A DNA stretch of 64,000 bases from Frigidibacter sp. (GCF_030695035.1 NZ_JAUYTT010000005.1:257012-321011); one strand, 5' to 3'; positions 43,482 through 52,828 are shown, counted from the first letter of the stretch. Program-made: numbers and translations. Notes: a model not told the origin generated them from the letters alone.

Positions 43482-44300
43482 GCCGTCTTCCGGGATCCGC
43501 AGCGCATCGGCCAGCCGGTGCGTCGCCGATCCGGGGCGCAGCGGGGCCTGCTGGCCCTCATGCGGGGCCCAGCCGGTCAGGAAAATGGTCTCGAAACTGG
43601 CGCTGATCCGGCCTTCAGGCGCGGGGAAGCTCTCGGAATAGATCTCTGCCGCGCGGGCCAGCACCGGCCGGGGCAGCGGGCCGGGGCGGCGGGCGGCCAG
43701 CGCGTTGGTCTCGCCCATCCCGCGCAGGTCGCGCGTCAGGTGCCACAGGTCGCGGTAATGCACCGTCTTCACCGCGGCATCGGCCACCGGCAGCGCCAGC
43801 CCGGCGCGTTGCAGCAGCCCGCCCAGATCGCGGATTTCGCCCATCGGCAGCACCCGGGGCGACAGCCCGCCGGTCAGCGCCACCTCGGCCTCGGCCAGCG
43901 CGGCGCGCAGTTCCGCCAGCGTTTGCCCGCCGAACAGCACGCCCAGGAACAGCCCGTCCGGCGCAAGCGCCCGGCGGCATTGCACGAGCTGCCCTACCGG
44001 ATCGTTCGCCCAATGCAGGCACATCGCGTGGATGACCAGATCATGAGCGCCCTCGGCCAGATCGAGGCGGTCGTCATCCGGCACCACCCGCGCACCGGGC
44101 AGGACATTGCGCCAGAACTCCGGGAATCCCGTCACGATCGCTGGTGCCGTAAACCTCCTGTTAACCTCACTCAGCCTTTGCTGGATCTCGTCCGCCGCAT
44201 CCTGGTGCAGGAACAGGTCCGCGCCCTGCAGGGTGGCGCGGGCACGGTGCAGGGCTAGCGCCTTGCGGTCGGTCAGGTGCGGAGGACTGGGGGGCAGCAT
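43473..44300 (-). CDS. BioC/NDUFAF5-like methyltransferase-fold protein with a degenerate SAM motif
   Basis: 275 residues. The layout matches NDUFAF5/BioC-like class I methyltransferases: FLHQDAADEIQQRL, DLVIHAMCLHWANDP (motif with the LHWANDP signature), and PDGLFLGVLFGGQTL. Motif I, normally the glycine-rich D-x-G-x-G, reads APAIVTGFPEFW, so SAM binding is doubtful or altered. In mitochondria NDUFAF5 hydroxylates a complex I subunit rather than methylating it. Its ATG overlaps by 2 bp the ATG of the divergent comF gene. Confidence 0.8.
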   Translation of the reverse strand: MLPPSPPHLTDRKALALHRARATLQGADLFLHQDAADEIQQRLSEVNRRFTAPAIVTGFPEFWRNVLPGARVVPDDDRLDLAEGAHDLVIHAMCLHWANDPVGQLVQCRRALAPDGLFLGVLFGGQTLAELRAALAEAEVALTGGLSPRVLPMGEIRDLGGLLQRAGLALPVADAAVKTVHYRDLWHLTRDLRGMGETNALAARRPGPLPRPVLARAAEIYSESFPAPEGRISASFETIFLTGWAPHEGQQAPLRPGSATHRLADALRIPEDGSG

Positions 44301-45072
44301 GGGCGCAGAGCTTACGGGGCTTCGGGAAGGAATGCAAAGCGGGCTGCGAGGTGGCTTGCGGCGCGGCTTGCGCCTCCTGTTCCCGCCGCAATGCATCTCT
44401 TGCGGCGGCGCGGTGGCCGAGGAGTTCGGCCTCTGCCCCGACTGCTGGCGCGACACCGGCTTCATCCGCGGCCTCGCCTGCGACAAATGCGGAACCCCGT
44501 TGCCGGGGGAGGCGGACGGCCGGGCAGAGTTCTGCGACGATTGCCTGACCATCGCCCGCCCCTGGGACCGGGGCCGCGCGGTGCTGGTGTATCGCGATAC
44601 CGGGCGCCGGCTGGTGCTGGCGCTGAAACATGGCGACCGGCAGGATCTGGCGCGGCCCTTGGCGGGCTGGCTCGCCGCTTCGGCCGCGCCGATCCTGCTG
44701 CCCGGAATGCTGGTCACGCCAATCCCGTTGCACTGGCGGCGGTTCCTGAAGCGGCGCTTCAACCAATCGGCGCTGCTGTCGGGCGCATTGGCGAGGCTGG
44801 CGGGCCTGGACCATTGCCCAGACCTGCTGCAGCGGACCCGCGCCACGCCGAGCCAGGAGGGCCGCGGCCGCCATGAGCGGTTCGAGAACATGGCAGAGGC
44901 GATTCGCGTCAACCCCGCCCGCGGCGCACGCCTTGCCGGGCGGTCCGTGCTTATCGTCGATGACGTGATGACCTCTGGCGCGACTTTTGCCGCCGCCGCG
45001 GACGCATTGCAGGCCGCGGGCGCGGGTTCGGTTTCGATCCTGGCGCTTGCGCGCGTTGCGAAGGACGGCTGA
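44299..45072 (+). CDS. comF: ComF-family phosphoribosyltransferase-like protein
   Basis: 257 residues. N-terminal zinc-finger cysteines (PPQCISCGG, LCPDCW, CDKCGT, FCDDC) precede a phosphoribosyltransferase-like domain with the PRPP motif VLIVDDVMTSGAT. ComF proteins take part in DNA uptake or recombination. The ATG at 44299 faces the divergent gene in the palindrome CATG, with a GGGGGG-type ribosome site before it. Confidence 0.9.
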   Translation: MGAELTGLREGMQSGLRGGLRRGLRLLFPPQCISCGGAVAEEFGLCPDCWRDTGFIRGLACDKCGTPLPGEADGRAEFCDDCLTIARPWDRGRAVLVYRDTGRRLVLALKHGDRQDLARPLAGWLAASAAPILLPGMLVTPIPLHWRRFLKRRFNQSALLSGALARLAGLDHCPDLLQRTRATPSQEGRGRHERFENMAEAIRVNPARGARLAGRSVLIVDDVMTSGATFAAAADALQAAGAGSVSILALARVAKDG

Positions 45073-45109
45073 CTCCTTATATGGTCCTTAACAGAACAAG
45101 GACCCTCCC

Positions 45110-45367
45110 ATGCAACGCGTTGAAATCTATACGACCCCCTGGTGCCCCTATTGCGTCGCCGCCAAGCGGCTGCTGACGGCGAAGGGCGTTGCCTTCGAGG
45201 AAACCGATGTCAGCTCCGATCAGGCCAAGCGCGCCGAGATGATGCAGCGCGCCAAGGGCCGCACTTCTGTGCCGCAGATATTCATCGGCGGGCAGGCGGT
45301 CGGCGGGTCGGATGACATCCACGCGCTGGACAAGGCCGGCAAGCTTGACGCGATGTTGAAGGGCTAA
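45110..45367 (+). CDS. grxC: Glutaredoxin 3
   Basis: 85 residues. Active site TPWCPYCVAAKR, then the cis-proline motif TSVPQIFIGGQAVGGSDD. It reduces disulfides with glutathione. A GGACC-type site lies before the ATG, 37 bp after comF, so they may be co-transcribed. Confidence 0.97.
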   Translation: MQRVEIYTTPWCPYCVAAKRLLTAKGVAFEETDVSSDQAKRAEMMQRAKGRTSVPQIFIGGQAVGGSDDIHALDKAGKLDAMLKG

Positions 45368-45402
45368 GCGATGCGCGCCGCCCTGTTCTTTGGCGATCCC
45401 CG

Positions 45403-45858
45403 ATGACCGACGCGGTCGATCACCAGATCGAGTCCCTGGCTGCGGCGCTGTTCGCTGAAGTGTTCATGGCAGATCAACTGGCGCGCGGCGTTGTGCAGAA
45501 GGCACTGCCCAGGGGCATGGAAATCTCGCATTTCTCGGTGCTTAACCATCTGGCCCGCTCGCAGGAGGAACGCACCCCGGCGCAGCTGGCGCTGACCTTC
45601 CATGTGACGCGCGGTGCGATGACCAACACGCTGTCAAAACTGGAATGGGCCGGGCATGTGCATATCCGCCCCGATTGGGACGATGCCCGCCGCAAATTCG
45701 TGTCGATCAGCCCCGCCGGGCGCGCCGCGCGCGATGCGGCGCTGGCGGCACTGACGCCGGTGCTGTCCGAGGTGGTGAAGGCCGTGGGGGCCGACAAGGT
45801 GCGTGCCGTGCTGCCGGTGCTGCGAGAGTTCCGCAGCCGACTCGGCCTCGGCGACTGA
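45403..45858 (+). CDS. MarR-family regulator
   Basis: 151 residues. Winged helix: EERTPAQLALTFHVTRGAMTNTLSKLE (in two pieces here, TPAQLALTFHVTRGAM and TNTLSKLEWAGHV), followed by wing RRKFVSISPAGRA. Likely responds to a small phenolic or oxidant, but no target is evident. It is 35 bp downstream of grxC. Confidence 0.9.
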   Translation: MTDAVDHQIESLAAALFAEVFMADQLARGVVQKALPRGMEISHFSVLNHLARSQEERTPAQLALTFHVTRGAMTNTLSKLEWAGHVHIRPDWDDARRKFVSISPAGRAARDAALAALTPVLSEVVKAVGADKVRAVLPVLREFRSRLGLGD

Positions 45859-45908
45859 ACCTTCGCGCCCCTGCCGCGTTGGACCCCAGCAGCAGAAGGA
45901 CCGCCGCC

Positions 45909-46085
45909 ATGCCCAACTCCCCCAAGGAAGCCGAAGAGAAGCGCCCGAAGACGACGCGCCATCAGAATGCGCAGGATGACCATGAGGGCAGTGCGCACAC
46001 GCCTGATGAGTTCATCAAGGGCGACCCTGTGCCAGCACCCGACAAGAAGACGCCCGGCAACAGGGCTCCCGACAAGAAGGACTGA
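45909..46085 (+). CDS. Small charged hypothetical protein
   Basis: 58 residues, very rich in Lys, Asp, Glu and Pro (KEAEEKRPKTTRHQNAQDDH, then DKKTPGNRAPDKKD), so probably intrinsically disordered and soluble. An AAGGA site precedes the ATG. It ends 3 bp before the stop of convergent ubiG. No family recognised. Confidence 0.65.
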   Translation: MPNSPKEAEEKRPKTTRHQNAQDDHEGSAHTPDEFIKGDPVPAPDKKTPGNRAPDKKD

Positions 46086-46088
46086 CCG

Positions 46089-46838
46089 TCAGGCCCGCTT
46101 CACGCTGGCGGTGACGTAGTTCACACTCAGGTCGGTCGCAGACAGCGACCATGACCAGCCAAGCGGGTTGAACACCATGCCCTGCCGGTCTACCGGATCA
46201 AGGCCCGCTTGGCGCAGCAGCCCGTAAAGCTCATCCGGGGTGATGAACTTCGCCCAGTCATGCGTGCCCTTGGGCAGCCAGCGCATCACCCATTCCGCGC
46301 CGACAATCGCCATCATGAACGACTTGGCATTGCGGTTGAGGGTGGAGCAGATCATCAGCCCGCCCGGTTTCAGCAGCATCCGGCAGGCGGTCAGGTAGTC
46401 GATCGGGCTCGCCACATGCTCCACCACTTCCATGTTCAGCACGACGTCGAACTGCTCGCCCGCCGCTGCCAGCGCCTCGGCGGTGGTGTGGCGATAGTCG
46501 ATCTGCAGCCCCGACTGTTCCGCATGAAGCTGCGCCACCGGGATGTTGCGCGGGGCGGCATCGGCGCCGACCACTGTGGCCCCCAGCCGCGCCATCGGTT
46601 CGGCCAGCAGCCCGCCGCCGCAGCCGATATCCAGCAGCTGCAGCCCGGCGAAAGGCTCAGGGCCGGTCAAATCGCGCCCGAACTCCGCCGCGATCTGGCG
46701 GGTGATGTAGTCCAGCCGGCAGGGGTTCATCAGATGCAGCGGGCGGAACTTGCCGTTCGGGTCCCACCATTCTGCGGCCATCGCCTCGAATTTCGCCACT
46801 TCGGCCGGATCGACGGTGTTGGTATCGGCAGCTGTCAT
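46089..46838 (-). CDS. ubiG: Ubiquinone biosynthesis O-methyltransferase
   Basis: 249 residues. UbiG signatures: [22 protein letters not shown] motif [28 protein letters not shown] and TLNRNAKSF. It carries out both O-methylations in ubiquinone synthesis. The ATG at 46838 follows GAGGA by 7 bp; a start five codons upstream lacks one. Confidence 0.96.
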   Translation of the reverse strand: MTAADTNTVDPAEVAKFEAMAAEWWDPNGKFRPLHLMNPCRLDYITRQIAAEFGRDLTGPEPFAGLQLLDIGCGGGLLAEPMARLGATVVGADAAPRNIPVAQLHAEQSGLQIDYRHTTAEALAAAGEQFDVVLNMEVVEHVASPIDYLTACRMLLKPGGLMICSTLNRNAKSFMMAIVGAEWVMRWLPKGTHDWAKFITPDELYGLLRQAGLDPVDRQGMVFNPLGWSWSLSATDLSVNYVTASVKRA

Positions 46839-46901
46839 GTTGGTCCTCGGCAAATGCGCCCGGCGGTAGCGGGCAGTCGTTTTGCGTTATATAGTGCGAT
46901 C

Positions 46902-47879
46902 ATGGACAGAACCGCAGGTCAAAAGCGCGCGCCCGGCGCCTATCTCTATCCGCCGGCTGATCCGTTCGATCAGCGGATGCTGGAGGTGGGCGATGGCCAC
47001 CGGCTTTATGTAGAGCAATGCGGGCATTCGCAGGGCCTGCCCGTGGTCGTGCTGCATGGCGGGCCGGGGGGCGGATGCTCGCCGGCGATGCGGCGATATT
47101 TCGATCCGGACACCTATCGCATGGTGCTGTTCGACCAGCGGGGCTGCGGGCGTTCGCGCCCCCATGCCGAGGTTGCGGCCAACACAACCTGGCATCTGGT
47201 CGCCGATATCGAGCGGATCCGCGAGGCGCTTGGCATCGACCGCTGGATCGTGTTCGGCGGCAGCTGGGGCGCGACGCTGGCGCTGATCTATGCGCAGGCG
47301 CATCCGGACCGGGTGGCGCATCTGGTGCTGCGCGGGGTGTTCCTGGCGACGCAGGCAGAGCTGGACTGGTTCTATGGCGGCGGTGCGGGGGCGTTCTGGC
47401 CCGATCTCTGGGCCGAGTTCCTGCGCCCGATCCCCGAGGATGAGCGCGGCGACCTGATCGCGGCTTACAATCGGCGGCTGTTCTGCGGTGATTACACCAC
47501 CGAGGCGCGCCATGCCCGCATCTGGGCGCATTGGGAAAACGCGCTGGCGACGGTGGACCATGCCCTGCCGATTGGCGAGGCCCCGCCCGACTATGCCCGC
47601 GCCTTTGCCCGGCTGGAGAACCATTACTTCCGCAACTCGGCCTTTCTGGAGGAAGACGGCCAGATCCTGCGCCAGCGTCCGCGGATCGAGCATATCCCCG
47701 CCACCATCGTGCAGGGCCGTTACGACATGATCTGCCCGCCGGTGTCTGCCTGGAAGCTGGCCGAGGGCTGGGGCCGCGCCGATCTGCGAATGGTGCCCGC
47801 GGCGGGGCACGCACTGTCGGAACCCGGGATCAGTGCTGAGCTGGTGCGGGTGATGAACGCGCTGCGCGACGGGGACTGA
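46902..47879 (+). CDS. pip: Proline iminopeptidase (alpha/beta hydrolase)
   Basis: 325 residues. HGGPGGGCSP forms the oxyanion region, the nucleophile is in GGSWGATLAL, the acid in QGRYDMICPP and the His in AAGHALSEPG. It releases N-terminal proline from peptides. Divergent from ubiG across a 63-bp gap. Confidence 0.94.
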   Translation: MDRTAGQKRAPGAYLYPPADPFDQRMLEVGDGHRLYVEQCGHSQGLPVVVLHGGPGGGCSPAMRRYFDPDTYRMVLFDQRGCGRSRPHAEVAANTTWHLVADIERIREALGIDRWIVFGGSWGATLALIYAQAHPDRVAHLVLRGVFLATQAELDWFYGGGAGAFWPDLWAEFLRPIPEDERGDLIAAYNRRLFCGDYTTEARHARIWAHWENALATVDHALPIGEAPPDYARAFARLENHYFRNSAFLEEDGQILRQRPRIEHIPATIVQGRYDMICPPVSAWKLAEGWGRADLRMVPAAGHALSEPGISAELVRVMNALRDGD

Positions 47880-47999
47880 GCCAGTGCCTCTGAGGGGGCT
47901 GTTCCCGTGCCGTGAAACGCACCCCAACGGCGTTGTGCGCCAAAAGCCAAGACATCTGCGCCTCGCAGCGAGAGTAGGCCCGGTCTCTGCGGTTTGAAA

Positions 48000-48075
48000 T
48001 GGTGCCCCAGGAGGGACTCGAACCCCCGACCTCCTCATTACGAATGAGGCGCACTACCAGCTGTGCTACTGGGGC
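48000..48075 (-). tRNA. tRNA-Thr (CGT)
   Basis: 76 nt with encoded CCA. The acceptor stem is GCCCCAG paired with CTGGGGC, the anticodon stem CCTCA/TGAGG encloses the loop TTCGTAA, giving anticodon CGT (reads ACG, Thr), and the T arm contains GGTTCGAGTCC. All arms pair. Confidence 0.95.
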
Positions 48076-48354
48076 AGCGCGGCGCGACCTTTAAACGCGC
48101 GGGCCGCTTTTGTCTAGGGTCCTGCCACCCCCCTGCGCGATTATTGCGCGGACCCCCGAACTGGCAGCGCCGACTGGGCCAGACGTCCTCTATCCGCGTG
48201 CAGCCTGCGTCTCAGGCGGCGGGGTCTGGCTTGACCCGGAACACGAGCGATCAACGGTCAACGTTTGCTGCGCTTAACCGCCCCCCGGGGGGTTGAACGG
48301 CGATTTTCAGAGGTGAGGACGCGCAGCGTGCCCTGCCCCGTCCGCCATTCGCCC
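48076..48354. other. Intergenic stretch before rsgA 3' end
   Basis: About 280 bp without a convincing gene between tRNA-Thr and the rsgA stop. It contains the palindrome CCCCCCGGGGGG flanked by AACC and GGTT (about 48277-48297), which could act as a terminator-like hairpin for rsgA. Nothing else stands out. Confidence 0.4.
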
Positions 48355-49389
48355 TCACCACTTCTTGCCCCGCGGAACCACCGTCCGGTTCCCCCGCGGC
48401 CCCGTCTCCACCGGCGTGTTGTCGCGGTTCTCCTCGACCAGCTTGCGCCAGCGGTCGAGGCGGGCCGGGTCCAGCGTTCCGGCCTTCACCGCGGCCTGAA
48501 CGGCGCAGCCGGGCTCGTGCCCGTGGGTGCAGTCGCGGAAGCGGCAGTTCGGGGCCAGTTCGGTGATCTCGGCGAACAGCGTCTCCAGCCCCGCCGCCAC
48601 GTCGCTGACATGCAGCGTGCGCATTCCGGGCGTGTCGATGACCCAGCCGCCGCCCTTGATCCCGTGCAGGGACCGCGAGGTGGTGGTGTGGCGGCCCTTC
48701 GCATCATCCTCGCGGATATCGCCGGTTTCCTGTTCATCCTCCGGCGCCTTGTCGGCGAGGATGTTCAGCAAGGTGGACTTGCCGACGCCGGATGAGCCGA
48801 CCAGCGCCACGGTCTGCCCCGGGCCGCACCAGGGCGCGAGGATCGTTGCCGCCTCGGGGCTTTTGGCGTTCAGCGTCACCACGTCCAGTCCGCGTTGCAG
48901 GGCCGCGGCCTGCTGCTGGAAGGGTGCGGGGTCGTCGACCTGATCGGCCTTTGTCAGCAGGATCACCGGGCGGGTGCCGGCCTCGTTGCACAGGGCCAGA
49001 TAGCGCTCCAGCCGCGCCGGGTTGAAATCGGCGTTGCAGGAGGTGACGATGAACAGCGTGTCGACATTGGCGGCGATCAGCTGCGGGACGCGGGCGCCCT
49101 CGGTATGGCGCTGCAGCAGGGCCTTGCGGTCCAGCCGGCGGATCAGCAGATGGGTTTCGGGCTCGGCCAGGACCCAGTCGCCCACCGCAAAATCGCCGGT
49201 GTTGAGCTTGGGGGGCAGGCGCAGCTTGACCGCGCCGGCCGCGCCAATCGCGGTCATCCTCGCGCGGTGGACGGTGGCGATGCGCTGCGGGGCAAGCGCG
49301 GCCTCACCTTCCGCCAGCTGATCGCTGAAGAAGTCGGACCAGCCAAGGGCGGGCAGGGTGGGGAATGCGTCATGTGCGGTGTCGGTCAT
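48355..49389 (-). CDS. rsgA: Small-subunit ribosome biogenesis GTPase RsgA
   Basis: 344 residues. OB fold, then circularly permuted GTPase: G4 LLTKADQVDD, G1 VGSSGVGKSTLLN, G2 around KGRHTTTSR, G3 VIDTPGMRTL, then the zinc motif in CRFRDCTHGHEPGC. It matures the 30S subunit by GTP hydrolysis. The ATG at 49389 gives MTDTAHDAFPTL, without a strong ribosome site. Confidence 0.95.
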   Translation of the reverse strand: MTDTAHDAFPTLPALGWSDFFSDQLAEGEAALAPQRIATVHRARMTAIGAAGAVKLRLPPKLNTGDFAVGDWVLAEPETHLLIRRLDRKALLQRHTEGARVPQLIAANVDTLFIVTSCNADFNPARLERYLALCNEAGTRPVILLTKADQVDDPAPFQQQAAALQRGLDVVTLNAKSPEAATILAPWCGPGQTVALVGSSGVGKSTLLNILADKAPEDEQETGDIREDDAKGRHTTTSRSLHGIKGGGWVIDTPGMRTLHVSDVAAGLETLFAEITELAPNCRFRDCTHGHEPGCAVQAAVKAGTLDPARLDRWRKLVEENRDNTPVETGPRGNRTVVPRGKKW

Positions 49390-49487
49390 GGCATAGCCAT
49401 GTCTGCGGGGCCGGGCGGATGCAAGCGTTTCCGCATCGGCCCACGCTGGCGTCTGCACAAGTCCGCAGCAATGCGCTATCAAGGGAC

Positions 49488-51389
49488 ATGGTCGATCTGC
49501 CAACCCGCCTTGCGCCTGCCGCCCTTCGACCCCTGCGGCTGCCCCGCTGGGGCGCGCTGCTGCTGTTGGCTGTGCTGCTGGCTGCTGTTGTCGTGGTGCC
49601 GGGGCGCGAGCGGCTGGTGCGGCTGGCGCTGGAGGAAGCCGAGAGCCGCGCCCAGAACACGCTGCGGCTGGCGGTGGCGGGCCTGCGGGGCGAGCTGGCG
49701 CGGTTCGAGCGATTGCCGCAGTTGCTCGCGCAGCAGGCGCGGATCGCCGAAGCTGTCGAATTGGCGGCCCCGGCGCGAAGCATCGATGTGGCCAACCGCT
49801 ATCTGCATGATGTGAACCGCCTGATGGGCTCTTCGGACATCTACGTGATGCGCCCCGATGGCCGCACCGTTGCGGCCAGCAATTTCAACCAGCCGGCGCC
49901 GTTCAACGGCCAGAACTTCGGCTACCGGCCCTATTTCACCGAGGCGCTGGCAGGGGGCGAGGGCCGGTTCTTCGCGCTTGGCACCACCTCGCGCAAGCGC
50001 GGCTACTATTTCGGTGCGCCGATCCGCCGCGAGAGCGAGATCCTCGGCGTGGTCGCGCTGAAGATCGACGTGGATGCGCTGGAGGATTCCTGGCGCGCCG
50101 CAGATTACGAGATCATCGTGACCGATCCGCAGGGGATCGTGTTCATGGCCAGCCGCCGCGCCTGGCATTTTGGCACCCTTGCGCCACTGCCCGAGGCGAT
50201 GCTTTCCGAGGTCGCCGCGACCAGGCGCTATGACGGAAACCCGCTGACGCCGCTGCCGTTGACTCCGGCGGGGCAATTCCAGGGACATGAGCTGCTGCGC
50301 CTGACCGAGGCGGAGGGCAGCCGCGAGTTCATGGTGCTGTCCGAACAGATGCCGCTTGCAGGCTGGACGGTGAACGTGCTGATGGACACCGCTTCGGCCC
50401 GCGCGCAGGCCTGGACCAGCACGCTGACCGCGCTGCTGGCGGTGGCGCTGGCGACGCTGGGGCTGGCGGTCTATCTGCAGCGCCGGGGCCGGATGCGCGA
50501 GCGGCTGGAGATGCAGCGCGAGGCGCAGGCGCAGCTGGAACAGCGGGTGGCCGAGCGCACGCGCGAGCTTGATGAGCTGAACACGCGGCTGCGCGGCGAG
50601 GTGGCCGAGCGGCGGGCGACAGAGGCAGAGCTGCGCCGCACCCACAGTCGGCTGATCCAGTCGGGCAAGCTGGCGGCCCTTGGCCAGATGTCGGCGGCAC
50701 TGTCGCATGAGTTCAACCAGCCGCTGGGGGCGCTGCGCAACTTTGCCGACAATGCGCTGGCCTATATCGACCGCGGCCGCGTGCCCGAAGCACGGGAGAA
50801 TATCGGGCGTATACTGGGGCTTGCCGAACGGATGAGCGGGATCAGCCGCACCTTGCGCAACTTCGCCCGCAAGCCGAACAGCCACCTCGGCGCCGTCGAT
50901 GTGCATCAGGTCTGGGCCGATGCGCGCGAGGTGATCGACTGGCGGCTGCGCGGCACGGAAGTGGTGCTGGAGGCGGATCTGGGCCCCGCGCCGCTGAGGG
51001 TGCAGGGCGGCGCGGTGCGGCTGCAGCAGGTGCTGGTGAACCTGGTGTCCAACGCCATCGACTCGCTGGAGGGGCGCGAGGGTGGGCGGGTGCTGATCGC
51101 GGCGGGTGCCGAGGGCGAGCGCGTCAGGATCACCGTCACTGACAACGGTCCGGGCGTGGCGCCGGGGCTGGCGGAGCGGATTTTCGATCCGTTCTTCACC
51201 ACCAAGGGCGTCGGGCGGGGGCTTGGTCTGGGGCTTTCGATTTCCTACAATATCGTCAAGGACTTCGGGGGTGATCTTCGTGTAACTGGCGCTGCAGGTG
51301 GCGGTGCCTGCTTCGAGATCACCCTGCCGGTCCCTGCCGCGGGCATCTTGTCTGCAGAAGACAGTGACGAGGATATGGGCGAGGCATGA
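49488..51389 (+). CDS. Sensor histidine kinase, DctB-like
   Basis: 633 residues. Transmembrane helix about 21-40, a periplasmic double-Cache-type sensor (about 50-300), second helix about 305-325, a coiled-coil linker, then the kinase core with H-box LSHEFNQPLGALRNF (His407), N-box LVNLVSNAIDSLE, and the G-boxes VTDNGPGVA, FTTKGVGRGLGLGLS. It resembles the C4-dicarboxylate sensor DctB. It overlaps the regulator gene by 4 bp, and a TRAP importer follows, so it likely senses that importer's substrate. Confidence 0.94.
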   Translation: MVDLPTRLAPAALRPLRLPRWGALLLLAVLLAAVVVVPGRERLVRLALEEAESRAQNTLRLAVAGLRGELARFERLPQLLAQQARIAEAVELAAPARSIDVANRYLHDVNRLMGSSDIYVMRPDGRTVAASNFNQPAPFNGQNFGYRPYFTEALAGGEGRFFALGTTSRKRGYYFGAPIRRESEILGVVALKIDVDALEDSWRAADYEIIVTDPQGIVFMASRRAWHFGTLAPLPEAMLSEVAATRRYDGNPLTPLPLTPAGQFQGHELLRLTEAEGSREFMVLSEQMPLAGWTVNVLMDTASARAQAWTSTLTALLAVALATLGLAVYLQRRGRMRERLEMQREAQAQLEQRVAERTRELDELNTRLRGEVAERRATEAELRRTHSRLIQSGKLAALGQMSAALSHEFNQPLGALRNFADNALAYIDRGRVPEARENIGRILGLAERMSGISRTLRNFARKPNSHLGAVDVHQVWADAREVIDWRLRGTEVVLEADLGPAPLRVQGGAVRLQQVLVNLVSNAIDSLEGREGGRVLIAAGAEGERVRITVTDNGPGVAPGLAERIFDPFFTTKGVGRGLGLGLSISYNIVKDFGGDLRVTGAAGGGACFEITLPVPAAGILSAEDSDEDMGEA

Positions 51390-52741
51390 ACGGCGGGCGG
51401 ATCCTTCTGGTCGATGACGAGGCCGATATGCTGCTGTCCACCAGCCAGACGCTGGATCTGGCGGGGTTTGACGTGGAATCCTTCACCAGCGTGCAGCCGG
51501 CGCTGGATCTGGTCAGCTTCGGCTTTCGTGGCATCGTCATCACCGACATTCGGATGCCGGGCATGGATGGCCTCAGCCTGATGCGGCGGATCCATGATAT
51601 CGACCCGGAAATCCCGGTCATCCTGGTCACCGGGCACGGCGATGTGCAGCTTGCGGTGCGGGCGATGCGCGAGGGCGCGCATGACTTTGTGGAAAAACCC
51701 TTCGACGGCTCGCAACTGGCCGAGATCACTGCGCGGGCGCTGGCCTACCGGCGGGTGGTGCTGGAAAACCGGGTGCTGCGCGCTGCGGCGGGGCAGGTCG
51801 ATGATCTGGAAACCCGGCTGGTGGGGCGCACCAACCCGATGGTCGACCTGCGCCGCCGGATCCGCACCATCGGCCCGACCGATGCCGATGTGCTGATCAT
51901 CGGCGAAACCGGGTCGGGCAAGGAGGTGGTGGCGCGGGCGCTGCACGACCAGTCGCCGCGGGCCAACAAGTCCTTCATCGCCATCGACTGCGCCGCGCTG
52001 CCCGCCAACCTGATTGAATCAGAGCTGTTCGGGCATGAGGCCGGGGCCTTCCCCGGCGCGCTGCGCCCGCGCTTTGGCAAGTTCGAACATGCGCAGGGGG
52101 GCACAATCCTGCTCGATGAGATCGGGTCGATGCCCATCGACCTGCAGGGCAAGTTCCTGCGCGTGGTGCAGGACAGGGTCATCACCCGCCTTGGCTCGCA
52201 TGAGATCCGCCCCCTGGATGTGCGCTTCATCGCTACCTCGCGCAGCCCGCTGGAGGGGGAAGTGGCGGCGGGGCGGTTCCGGGCCGACCTGCTGTATCGG
52301 CTGAATGTGGTCACGCTGACGGTGCCGCCGCTGTCGGCGCGGCGCGAGGATGTGCAGTTGCTGTTCATCAAGCTGGTGCAAGAAGCCGCCTCGCGCCACC
52401 GGCGTGACCCGGTGCCGGTGCCGCCGCAGCTGCTGGAAGAGATTGCCCGCCGCGACTGGCCCGGCAATGTGCGGGAGTTGCGCAATGCCGCCGACCGCCA
52501 TGCGCTTGGCATCGCCTTGCAGCCGGCGGACCGCCCCCTCGCCTCGCAGCGGCTTGCCGACCGGGTGACGGGGTTTGAGCGTGAGGCGATCGTGGCGGCG
52601 CTGGCGGCCTATGGCGGGCGGCTGAAGCCGGTCTATGAATCGCTCGGCCTGTCGCGCAAGACACTGTATGAGAAAATGCAAAAACACGGCATCGACAAGG
52701 CCCAGTTCGGGGTGCATCCCGAGGACAGCGGCGAAGAGTAA
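51386..52741 (+). CDS. NtrC-family response regulator, DctD-like, with GAFPGA loop
   Basis: 451 residues. Receiver (phospho-Asp54 in VITDIRMPGMDG), AAA+ domain with Walker A GETGSGKEV, Walker B ILLDEIGSMP and a C-terminal Fis helix-turn-helix (YESLGLSRKTLYEKMQKHG). The sigma-54 contact loop normally GAFTGA is GAFPGA (residues 220-225), as Thr is replaced by Pro223. In NtrC-type proteins that Thr is needed to engage sigma-54, so this protein may use another mode. Its target is probably the TRAP importer directly downstream. Confidence 0.92.
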   Translation: MNGGRILLVDDEADMLLSTSQTLDLAGFDVESFTSVQPALDLVSFGFRGIVITDIRMPGMDGLSLMRRIHDIDPEIPVILVTGHGDVQLAVRAMREGAHDFVEKPFDGSQLAEITARALAYRRVVLENRVLRAAAGQVDDLETRLVGRTNPMVDLRRRIRTIGPTDADVLIIGETGSGKEVVARALHDQSPRANKSFIAIDCAALPANLIESELFGHEAGAFPGALRPRFGKFEHAQGGTILLDEIGSMPIDLQGKFLRVVQDRVITRLGSHEIRPLDVRFIATSRSPLEGEVAAGRFRADLLYRLNVVTLTVPPLSARREDVQLLFIKLVQEAASRHRRDPVPVPPQLLEEIARRDWPGNVRELRNAADRHALGIALQPADRPLASQRLADRVTGFEREAIVAALAAYGGRLKPVYESLGLSRKTLYEKMQKHGIDKAQFGVHPEDSGEE

Positions 52742-52783
52742 CGGGCGCATGGGAGGATTTCCACCCGCGTCCTTATGCCGATG

Positions 52784-52828
52784 TAACGAAATCCACCCAT
52801 TGCCGCAGTGCAGAGCAGGGTTTCGTTA
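52784..52828. promoter_or_regulatory. Inverted repeat upstream of the TRAP operon
   Basis: TAACGAAATCC (52784-52794) and its inverted copy GGGTTTCGTTA (52818-52828), matching at 10 of 11 positions, centre-to-centre about 34 bp. It lies about 110-155 bp upstream of the binding-protein ATG and just after the regulator gene, the place for regulator binding. Confidence 0.5.
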
